Of a stretch of DNA of 64,000 nt, positions 54,597 to 62,347 are shown in pieces (positions within the stretch are counted from its first letter, which is position 1; every line of letters begins with the position of its first letter). The notes below the pieces were generated by a model, which did no database searches, had not been told where the DNA came from, and worked only from the letters and a program-made list of their open reading frames with translations. The position numbers and the translations under genes were made by a program. Source of the stretch: Aristolochia californica (taxonomy: Eukaryota; Streptophyta; Magnoliopsida; Piperales; Aristolochiaceae); assembly GCA_029961685.1 (NCBI GenBank), contig JARWKL010000010.1:14777931-14841930 (forward strand), read 5' to 3'.

Positions 54597-55233
54597 TGAT
54601 AAATCTCTTTACAAACATGTATGATCGTTAGGTCAGCTTTTTGAAAGTAGGCAAAATAATGGCTTCTTTGACTCACGTAAATATCCCACCGCACGTTCAC
54701 TTGAGAATTTAATGTTACACTTTTTAAAAGGTTTGGATCCATAGGTCATTGGAATCTTTAACATGTTTCAAGCATGCGTATCCATTTTATAAAACATGTG
54801 TAGAAAAATCTCTTTCTTATAAAACTACGAGCAATTAATGTTGAACTAGTGGAATTTCCCAAACTTGGATAACAAAACTTGTGTGTTCATTTGTGGTGTG
54901 TGAATAAATTTTCATACATAAATGTAAAATTTTCATTTTGTTGTGATCTATTTGACTTTTTTCTAGTTTTTTGTTTACGAGAAGTAGGGAAAGTGAAAAC
55001 TCAAGTTTTGATTGAAGAAAAAAGTGTACATCTAAATTAAAAATGCACAATGCATTAATTTAGAGAGAGTAATTCAGAAAAGTATCTCTAATTTTAAGCG
55101 ATTGTAAACATTTTTTAGTTTTTATATATCAGGTTTTGCAATCGTCGGGAAAAGGGGGAGGTGGTGGATCTTTAACTGAGTGTTAACTCCCAATACATAA
55201 GTCATTCCTTACAACAATATAGCCAGTTACGCA
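54597..55233. repeat. Satellite unit with ~37-bp deletion (637 bp)
   Basis: At about 54908-54914 gaataaattttc joins atacataaatg, removing the cttacatttgttattgc region. Both ends carry tttc in intact units. A neighbouring small loss turns aaactctaaaat into aatgtaaaat. Confidence 0.8.
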
Positions 55234-56071
55234 TGATAAATCACTTTACAATAATCTATGATCGTCCGGTCAGCTTTTTGTCAATGGGAAAAATAATGGC
55301 TTGTTTGACTTGGGTTAATATCCCACCGCACGTTCACTTGAGAATTTAATGTTATTCTCTTTAAAAGGTTTGGATCCATAGGTCATTTGCATCTTTAACA
55401 TGTTTCAAGCATGCATATCCATTTTTTAAAACAAGTATAGAAAAATCTCTTTCTTATAAAATTGCAAGTTATTAAGGTTGAACTAGTAGAATTTCCCAAA
55501 CTTGGATAACAAAAAATTTGTGCTCATTTGTGGTGTGTGAATAAATTTTCTTTAATTAAATTTGTTATTGCTTTAAATTCTTTCTATGCATAAACTCTAA
55601 AATTTTCATTTTGTTGTGATGCATTTGCCTTTTGTTAGGGTTGAACTAGTGGAATTTCCCAAACTTGGATAACAAAAGTTTTGAGTTCATTTGTGGCGTG
55701 TGAATAAATTTTATTTACTTAAATTTGTTATTAATTTAAATTCTTTCCATACGTAAAATCTAAATTTTTCATTTTGTTGTTATCTATTTACCCTTTATCT
55801 CTTTTTTTTGTTTACGAGATGAAGCGAAAGTGAAAACTCAAGTTTTGATTTAAGAAAAAAGTCTACATCTAAAATGGAAATGCACAATGCACAAATGTAG
55901 AGATAGATAATTCCAAAAAGTGGCTGTAATTTTTAGGTATTGTAAACTGCTATTAGTTTTTATATATCAGGTTTTGCAATTGTCGGGAAAAGGGGGATGC
56001 GGGGGATTTTTAACTGCATGTTGACTCCCAAACCATTAGTTATTCCTTACAATTATATAGCCCATTAACCA
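55234..56071. repeat. Expanded satellite unit with internal partial duplication (838 bp)
   Basis: The segment beginning ttaaggttgaactag at 55472 is followed, after tttgccttttg, by a second version beginning ttagggttgaactag at 55635, an offset of 163 bp. The two copies differ at several sites (for example aaaaaatttgtgctc against aaaagttttgagttc). The extra part therefore most likely came from another monomer by out-of-register recombination and not from simple slippage. Confidence 0.88.
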
Positions 56072-58091
56072 TGATAAATCACTTTACAATCATCTATGAT
56101 CATTAGGTCAGCTTTTTGTAAGTGGGTAAAATAAAGGCTTGTTTGACTTGGGTTAATATCCGACCGTACATTCACATGAGAATTTAATGTTATTCTCTTT
56201 AAAAGGTTTAGATCCATAGGTCATTGGCATCTTTAACATGTTTCAAACATGCATATCCATTTTTTAAAACATGTGTTGAAAAATCTCTTTCTTGTAAAAT
56301 TCCAAGCAATTAGGGTTGAACTTGTCGAATTTCCCAAGCTTGGATAACAAAACTTTTGTGTTCATTTGTTGTGTGTGAATAAATTTTCTTTACTTACATT
56401 TGCTATTGCTTTAAATTCTTTCCATACATAAACTCTGAATATTATCTTTTGTTGAGATCTATTTGCCTTTTATCTCTTTTTTTAATTATGAGATAAATGG
56501 AAAGTGAAAACTCAAGTTTTGATCTAACAAAAAGTTATACATCTAAAATGGAAATTCACAATCCACAAATGTTGAGAGACATAATTCCAACAAGTGTCTG
56601 TAATTTTTAGGGATTGTAAGCTCTTTTTAGTTTTTATAAATCAGGTTGTGCAATCGTCGGGAAAAGGGGGAGGCGGGGATTTTTAACTGAGTGTTGACTC
56701 CTAATCCATAAGTCATTCCTTACAAAAAAATAGCCCGTTACACATGAAAAATCACTTTAAAATCATTTATGATCATTAGGTCTGTGTTTTGTAAATGGAC
56801 AAAACAATGGCTTGTTTTACTCGGGTAAATATCAGATCGCACGTTCACTTGAAAATTTAATGTTATTTTCTTTAAAAGGTTTGAATCCATAGGTCATTTT
56901 CATCTTTAACATGTTTCAAGCTTGCACATCCTTTTTTTAAAACATGCAAAGAAAAATCTCTTTCTTATAAAATTCATAGCTATTAGGGTTGAACTAGTGG
57001 AATTTCCCAAACTCTCATAACAAAAATTTTGTGTTCATTAGTGGTGTGTGAATAAATTTTCTTTACTTACATTTGTTATTTCTTTAAAGTATTTCCATAC
57101 ATAAACTCTAAAATTTTCATTTTGTTGCGATCTATTTGCCTTCTATATCTTTTTTGTTTACGAGATCAAGGGAAAGTGAAAACTCAATTTTTGATTTAAG
57201 AAAAATGTATACATCTAAAATGGAAAAGAAAAATGCACAAATGTAGAGACAGATAATTCAGAAATGTTTTCTTAATTTTTAGGGTTTGTAAATTCCTTTT
57301 AGTTTTTATATATCAGGTTTTGCAATTGTCGGGAAAAGGGAGAGGCCGAGGATTTTTAACTGTGTGTTGACTCCCAATCCACAATTCATTCCTTACTAAA
57401 ATATAGCCCATCACGCATGATAAATCACTATACAATTATCTATGATCGTTAGGTCATATTTTTGTAAATAGGCAAAATAATTTCTTGTTTGTCTTGGGCA
57501 AATATCCCACCGCACGTTCACTTGAGAATTTAATGTTATTCTCTTTAAATGGTTTGGATCCAGAGGTCATTTGCATCTTTAACATGTTTCAAGCATGTGT
57601 ATCCATTTTTTAAAACATGTGTAGAAAAATCTCTTTCTTATAAAATTCCAAGCTATTATGAATGCAATGGTGGAATTTCCCAAACTAGGACTACAAAACT
57701 TTTGTGTTCATTTGTGGCGTGTGAATAAATTTTATTTACTTAAATTTGTTATTGATTTAAATTTTTTCCATACATAAACTCTAAAATTTTCTTTTTGTTC
57801 TGATCTATTTGCCTTTTATCTCTTTTTTTGTTTACGAAATGACGGGAAAGTGAAGACTCAAGTTTTGATTTAAGAAAAAAATATACATCTAAAATGTAAA
57901 TGCACAATGCACTAATGTAGAGAGAGATAATTCCAAAAACTTTTTGTAATTTTTAACGATTGTAAACTCTTTTTAGTTTTTATATATCTGGTTTTGCAAT
58001 AATCAGGAAAAGGGGGAGGCGGGGGAGTTTTAACTGAGTGTTGACTCCCTATCCATAAGTCATTCCTTACAAAAATATTGCCCTTTATGCA

Positions 58092-58289
58092 AGATAAATC
58101 ATTTTAAAATCATCTATGATCGTTTGGGCAGGTTTTTGTAAATGAGCAAAATAATTGCTTGTTTGACTCGGGTAAATATCCCACTGCACGTTCACTTGAA
58201 AATTTAATGTTATTCTCTTTAAAAGGTTTGGATCCATAGGTCAATTGTATCTTTAACATGTTTCAAGCATGCATATCCATTTTTTAAAA
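58092..58289. repeat. Truncated satellite unit at the left edge of the insert
   Basis: The last unit before the insert. It starts agataaatcattttaaaatc, carries ggatcc at about 58230, and follows the consensus to tccattttttaaaa at 58289 (unit position 198). There it stops: the expected catgtgtagaaa is replaced by gattttttcaac. Confidence 0.92.
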
Positions 58290-58307
58290 GATTTTTTCAA
58301 CATGACT

Positions 58308-58348
58308 CAGGACATGAAGATCAAGTGCATTACTCAATTCATGTCCTG
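58308..58348. repeat. Perfect 11-bp inverted repeat (stem-loop)
   Basis: caggacatgaa at 58308-58318 is the reverse complement of ttcatgtcctg at 58338-58348, with a 19-nt loop. It is seen directly in the sequence. No function can be assigned. Confidence 0.85.
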
Positions 58349-58376
58349 GTGTCGTTAGGGAGCGCCAAAGATCATG

Positions 58377-58388
58377 TCATGTACATGA
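58377..58388. repeat. 12-bp perfect palindrome
   Basis: tcatgtacatga reads the same on both strands. It lies between the 11-bp stem-loop and the second copy of the catgactcagga direct repeat. Function unknown. Confidence 0.8.
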
Positions 58389-58483
58389 TTATCCATGACT
58401 CAGGAGTTCTAGTCCCAAGAGGAAACGGTGGAAAGCGCTTTCTTCCCGATTTTGAGAATCATGTTCATGACACTCGCGGGATG

Positions 58484-58798
58484 CTCTCTCGGGCCTCTGT
58501 CTCTCGCACACGGTCGCTCTCATTTTCGTTCATTTTCGCTCTCTGGTTCCCGCATCCCTCTCTGGTTCTCGCAGCTCTCTTTTGTTCCGCAACCCTCTCT
58601 TGTTCTCTGCTCCCTCTCTTGTCTCCACCGTCCCTCTCCGGTCTCTCTCTCTTTGGTCTCCCCCTCTACGACGTCCTTCTCTCCTTCTCGGACTCCCTCT
58701 TCCTCTGAACCTCCCGCTCGCTTCTCCCTCTCTCTTATCTCTCTGTCTCTTCTCCCTCTCTTCTCCCTTTTCGCATCTCACTCCCTCTCCCTCACACT
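58484..58798 (+). repeat. Pyrimidine-rich (CT) low-complexity tract
   Basis: About 315 bp dominated by ctct, tccctctc and ttctc motifs, with scattered G. Several plus-strand frames and one minus-strand frame (58530-58781, Arg/Glu-rich if translated) stay open at once, which is expected from the composition and is not evidence of coding. Comparable CT-rich stretches are common upstream of or within plant gene 5' leaders, so this may be a remnant of such a region (inference). Confidence 0.85.
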
Positions 58799-58987
58799 AT
58801 TATTTTTTCCCAAAAAAGGCCTTACAATTTCTTGTGATTTCCCCTGATTCAATTTTGGTTTTCTTCGATTTTGATATTTGGGCTTCGATTTCTTAATTTC
58901 TACTTCGATTCGGCATCGATTTCCTCATTCACCTTTGATTTCAGCCTTCGGCTTCTGTTTAACAGCCATCCTCCCTCTCCTCTCCCT

Positions 58988-59020
58988 CTCGACCTCTGTT
59001 GCAGAGCTAGGGAGGTCGAG
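58988..59020. repeat. 9-bp inverted repeat flanked by an imperfect 14-bp direct repeat
   Basis: ctcgacctc (58988-58996) pairs with gaggtcgag (59012-59020) across a 15-nt loop. Overlapping this, tctgttgcagagct (58995-59008) is repeated as tctgttgcaaagct (59023-59036), 13 of 14 identical. Both are seen directly; no function is assigned. Confidence 0.75.
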
Positions 59021-59140
59021 CATCTGTTGCAAAGCTTCTCGGCCTCCCTCTCTTCTCCCTCTCTGCGTACCGTCGCAACGTCGTCTCTATTGATGTTGCC
59101 CGCCACCGTTGCCATTGCCCGCTGGCTCGCCGTTGAGGAA

Positions 59141-59189
59141 GACGACAATGGTTTAATTTTTCGTTAGAAAAAATTAAACTATCGTCATC
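59141..59189. repeat. Imperfect 21-bp inverted repeat (hairpin)
   Basis: Arms 59141-59161 and 59169-59189 are reverse complements at 18 of 21 positions. The inner 11 bp (gtttaattttt and aaaaattaaac) are perfect and the loop is 7 nt. The three mismatches are all transitions, which would be G-U pairs or A-C mismatches in RNA. It stands exactly where the G+C-rich part gives way to the A+T-rich part. It could be a transposon-end remnant, a transcript-terminating hairpin or chance. Confidence 0.8.
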
Positions 59190-59803
59190 AACATCATTAA
59201 TTTATAAAATAATTATTTGTATTTATTTAATATATTTATTTTATAATTAAAGTATTAAAATAATGATTTAATAGTCATAATTAAAATATTTTTAAAATAA
59301 ATAATTGATAAATTATTTTGGCATAATTATCTCATTTCTATAGTTAATTAAACCAATGGTTTTAAATTTTGTGATAATATATTATTAATTAATAATACAT
59401 AAATATATTATGTACAAATATATAGTGTGTTAAATTTATAATTAGATCAATGTTTTCTCTTAAATTATTATTTTTAGGTTAAAGTATATCATATGTTATT
59501 AATAAATTAATAACTCAACGTATTACTTTCATTTTTGTTATTTATAACGTTATTTATTTATTATTTGTAATTAATCATGTGCGTATTTCATTGGCTCATG
59601 CAATGACCATATTATGCACAATAAAATATCTAATTCAATTAATAAATATATTAATATATTTAATTATTCATTAAATAACTTATTCGTGTAGTAATAATGG
59701 TTGTTTTACCTAATTTGGGGTTTAAGGATTATGTTGTAATTAAGTGTATATTAAAGGTTTAGAGACTCTCTTGTTTTTTATGTTTTTCTTATGTTGGGGT
59801 ACT
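59190..59803. other. Very A+T-rich segment of the insert, no gene seen
   Basis: About 610 bp rich in tatttaat, ttaattaataata and aaatatatt motifs. It has no open frame of note, no tandem repeat and no satellite landmark. The final 110 bp is less extreme (tttggggtttaagg; ttatgttggggtactaac) and leads to the satellite junction. It resembles plant intergenic or intron DNA. Confidence 0.75.
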
Positions 59804-60346
59804 AACACTGGAGAATTTAATGTTATTCTCTTCAAAAAGTTTGCATCCATAGGTCATTTGCATCTTTAACATGTTTCAAGCATGCAAATCTCTTTCTTAT
59901 AAATTCCAAGCTATTAGGGTTTAACTAGTGGAATTTCCCAAACTTGGATAACAGAAATTTTGTGTTCATTTGTTGTGTGCGAATAAATTTTCTTTACTTA
60001 CATTTGTTATTGCTTTAAATTCTTTCCATACATCAACTCTAAACTTTTCATATAGCTGTGATCTATCTACCTTTTATCTCTTTTTTTGTTTATGAGATCA
60101 AGGGAAAGTGAAAACTCAAGTTTTGATTTAAGAAAAATGTATACATCTAAAAAGGAAATGCACAATGCACAATTGTAGAGAGATAATTCCAAAACGTGTC
60201 TATAATTTTTAGGGATTGTAAACTCTTTTTAGTTTTTATATATCAAGTTGTGCAATCGTCGGCAAAAGGGGGAGGCGGGGAATTTTTACTAAGTGTTGAC
60301 TCCCAATCCATAAGTCATTCCTTACAAAAATATAGCCTGTTACGCA
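59804..60346. repeat. Partial satellite unit at the right edge of the insert
   Basis: Begins cactggagaattt (unit position ~102), so the first hundred bases are missing. At 59886/59887 catgca joins aatctctttc, a loss of about 27 bp spanning unit positions ~184-211. That gap includes position 198, where the left-hand unit breaks off. Against the left-hand unit, the shared ~83 bp differs at about seven sites, so it is not a duplicated target site. Confidence 0.9.
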
Positions 60347-61674
60347 TGATAAATCACTTTATAATTCCATGATCGTTAGCTCAGCTTTTTGTAAATGGGC
60401 AAAATAATGGCTTGTTTGACTCGAGTAAATATCCCATCGCATGTCCACTTGACAATTTAATTGTATTCTCTTTAAAAGGTTTGGATCCATAGGTCATTTA
60501 CATCTTTAACATGTTTCGTGCAAGCATATCCATTTTTTAAAATATGAATAGAAAAATCTTCTTCTAATAAAATTCAGAGCTATTAGGGTTTAACTAGTGG
60601 AATTGCCCAAACTTGGACAACAAAACTTTTGTGTTCATTTGTGGTGTGTGAATAAATTTTCTTTACTTACATTTTTTTTTTTTGCTTTAAATTCTTTCCA
60701 TACATAAACTCTAAAATTTTGATTTTGTTGTGATGTATTTGCCTCAAATCTTTTTTTTTTTTTACGAGATGAAGGGAAAGTGAAAGCTCAAGTTTTGATT
60801 TAAGAAAAAAGTATACATCTAAAATAGAGATGCACAAATGTTGAGAGAGATAATTCAAAAAAGTATGTGTAATTTTTAGGGATTGTAAACTCTTTTAAGT
60901 TTTTATATATCAGGTTTCGCAATCGTCGAGAAAATGGGTACGCGGGGGTTTTTAACTGAGTGTTGAATCCAAATACATAAGTCATTTCTTACAAAAATAT
61001 AGCCCTTTAGCCATGATAATTCACTTTACAATCATCTATGATCGTTAGGTCAACTTTTTGTAAATAGGCAAAATAACTTCATGTTTGACTCGGGTAAATA
61101 TCCCATCACATGTGGACTAGAGAATTTAATGTTATTCTCTTTAAAAGGTTTGGATCCAAAGGTCATTTGCATCTTTAAGATGTTTCAAGCATGTACATCC
61201 ATTTTTTAAAATAGATGTAGAAAAATCTCTTTCTTATAAAATTCCAAGCTATTAGGGTTGAACTAGTGGAATTTCCCAAACTTGGATAACAAAAATTTTG
61301 TGTTCATTTGTGGTGTGTGAATAAATTTTTTTTACTTACATTTGACATTTCCGATACATAAACTCTAAAATTTTCATTTTGTTGTGATCCATTTTCCTTT
61401 TATCTCTTATTTTGTTTAAGAGATGAAGGGAAAGTGAAAACTCAAGTTTTGATTTAAGAAAAAAGTACACATCTAAATTGAAAATGCACAATGCAAAAAT
61501 GTAGAGATAGATAATTCCAAAAATTGTCTGTAATTTTTAGGGATTGTAAACTCTATTTAGTTTTTATATATCAGGTTTTGCAATCGTTGGGAAAAGGGGG
61601 AGGCAATGGATTTTTAACTGAGTGTTGACTCCTATCCATTAGTCATTCCTTACAAAAATATAGCCCATTACGCA

Positions 61675-62347
61675 TGATAAATCACTTTCCAATCATCTAT
61701 GATCGTTAGGTCAACTTTTTGTAAATAGGCAAAATAATGGCTTGTTTGACTCGGGTAAATATCCCACCTCACGTTCACTTGAGAATTTAATGTTATTCTC
61801 TTTAAAAGGTTTGGATCCATAGGTCATTCGCATCTGAAACATGTTTCAAGCATGCATATCCATTTTTTAAAACATGTGTAGGAAAATCTCTTTCTTATAA
61901 AATTCCAAGCTATTAGGGTTGAACTAGTTGAATTTCCCAAACTTGGATAAAAAAAATTTTGTGTTCATTTGTTGTGTGTGAATAAATTTTCTTTACTTAC
62001 ATTCGTTATTGCTTTAAAATATTTGGATATATAAACTTTAAAATTTTTATTTTGTTGTGATCTATTTATATTTTATCTCTTTTTTCGTTTATGAAATGAA
62101 GGGAAAGTGGAAATTCAAGTTTTGATTTAAGAAAAAAGTATGCATCTAAAATGGAAATGCACAATGCACAAACGTAGAGAGAGATAATTGCAAAAAGTGT
62201 CTCTAATTTTTAGGGATTATAAACTCTTTGTAGATTTAATTTATCAGGTTCTGCAATGGTCGGGAAAAGGGGAGGCGGGGGATTTTTAATTGAGTGTTGA
62301 CTCCCAATCCATAAGTCATTCCATAAAAATATATTGCCCGTTACGCA
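61675..62347. repeat. Reference monomer of the satellite (673 bp) with landmark map
   Basis: A full-length, near-typical unit, used here to fix the internal map. Start motif tgataaatcac at 61675; BamHI-type ggatcc at 61813-61818 (unit position 139); aaaacatgtg at 61869-61878; ttagggttgaactag from 61913; T-rich tract at about 62042-62090; purine block at about 62093-62111; G-rich box at 62262-62281 (unit position 588-607), followed by a T run, then the closing block (gactcccaatcc, ataagtcattcc) and the next start at 62348. The T-rich tract followed directly by the purine block gives a marked switch of strand composition in mid-unit. The choice of start is arbitrary because the repeat is circularly permutable. 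Confidence 0.9.

Larger units (their letters stand above)
1..58289. repeat. Main tandem satellite array, ~674-bp monomer, units 1-89
   Basis: The same ~674-bp unit repeats head-to-tail in one orientation, without non-satellite DNA, up to 58289. Unit starts placed at tgataaatcac or its variants: 1, 677, 1351, 2025, 2702, 3378, 4032, 4708, 5381, 6007, 6679, 7352, 8024, 8698, 9371, 10045, 10722, 11394, 12069, 12746, 13419, 14011, 14685, 14992, 15661, 16335, 17008, 17683, 18357, 19031, 19707, 20382, 21051, 21723, 22397, 23071, 23746, 24420, 25094, 25736, 26411, 27085, 27744, 28427, 29100, 29738, 30374, 31048, 31721, 32393, 33059, 33732, 34407, 35082, 35755, 36426, 37103, 37775, 38278, 38946, 39626, 40301, 40983, 41654, 42324, 42996, 43655, 44328, 45001, 45672, 46346, 47021, 47697, 48371, 49045, 49704, 50368, 50976, 51648, 52080, 52728, 53255, 53928, 54597, 55234, 56072, 56745, 57418, 58092. 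Most spacings are 667-677. No reading frame reaches 100 codons, so the array is read as non-coding. The satellite family is not one I recognise. Confidence 0.98.
58290..58483. other. Left segment of the insert with stem-loops and short repeats
   Basis: Unique, moderately G+C sequence. It contains a 12-bp direct repeat catgactcagga (58301-58312 and 58394-58405), an 11-bp inverted repeat and a 12-bp perfect palindrome (listed separately). An open frame starting at 58325 runs rightward from here into the CT-rich tract to 58708. I do not recognise its product, and half of it is low-complexity. Confidence 0.6.
58799..59189. other. CpG-rich mixed segment of the insert
   Basis: A moderately T-rich beginning (cttcgattttgatatttggg, near 58865) is followed by pyrimidine clusters and then a short G+C-rich stretch, 59060-59150, with about a dozen intact CpG dinucleotides. 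Open frames exist on both strands: plus 58871-59167, ending ...EEDDNGLIFR, and minus 59148-58900, 82 codons starting MSSSSTASQR. I recognise no domain in either. It may be an old exon or leader fragment, but this is not established. Confidence 0.5.
58290..59803. other. Non-satellite insert of ~1.5 kb within the array
   Basis: No satellite landmark is found here, and composition changes three times: mixed (58290-58483), pyrimidine-rich (58484-58798), CpG-rich mixed (58799-59189), then very A+T-rich (59190-59803). I found no terminal inverted repeat, no TG...CA long-terminal-repeat ends, no target-site duplication, and no transposase or polymerase motif. It could be a captured fragment of a gene 5' region, a decayed non-autonomous element, or a piece of single-copy DNA. 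Satellite flanks on both sides are in the same orientation but in different phases. The right edge is uncertain by about 7 bp (59804-59811). Confidence 0.85.

Noticed and set aside
58325..58708. 127-codon plus-strand frame starting in the island
   Set aside because: Most of it runs through the CT-rich tract, where several frames are open at once and the peptide is Ser/Leu/Pro low-complexity. The first ~55 residues match nothing I recognise.
58900..59148. 82-codon minus-strand frame (MSSSSTASQR...) as a possible exon
   Set aside because: It overlaps an equally long plus-strand frame, there is no recognisable domain and no clear splice context. It is possibly a gene remnant but cannot be supported.
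58290..59803. Island as a complete LTR element, Helitron or terminal-inverted-repeat transposon
   Set aside because: There are no TG...CA ends, no CTRR end with hairpin, no matching terminal inverted repeats and no target-site duplication at either junction.
61913..61930. Polymerase III B-box-like ggttgaactag in each unit
   Set aside because: It lacks the central C of the ggttcgantcc consensus, and I see no A box at suitable spacing or tRNA fold.
62262..62290. Purine-rich box followed by T run as a retrotransposon polypurine tract
   Set aside because: No primer-binding site, terminal repeat ends or retrotransposon coding sequence are found in the unit. The 674-bp period leaves no room for one.
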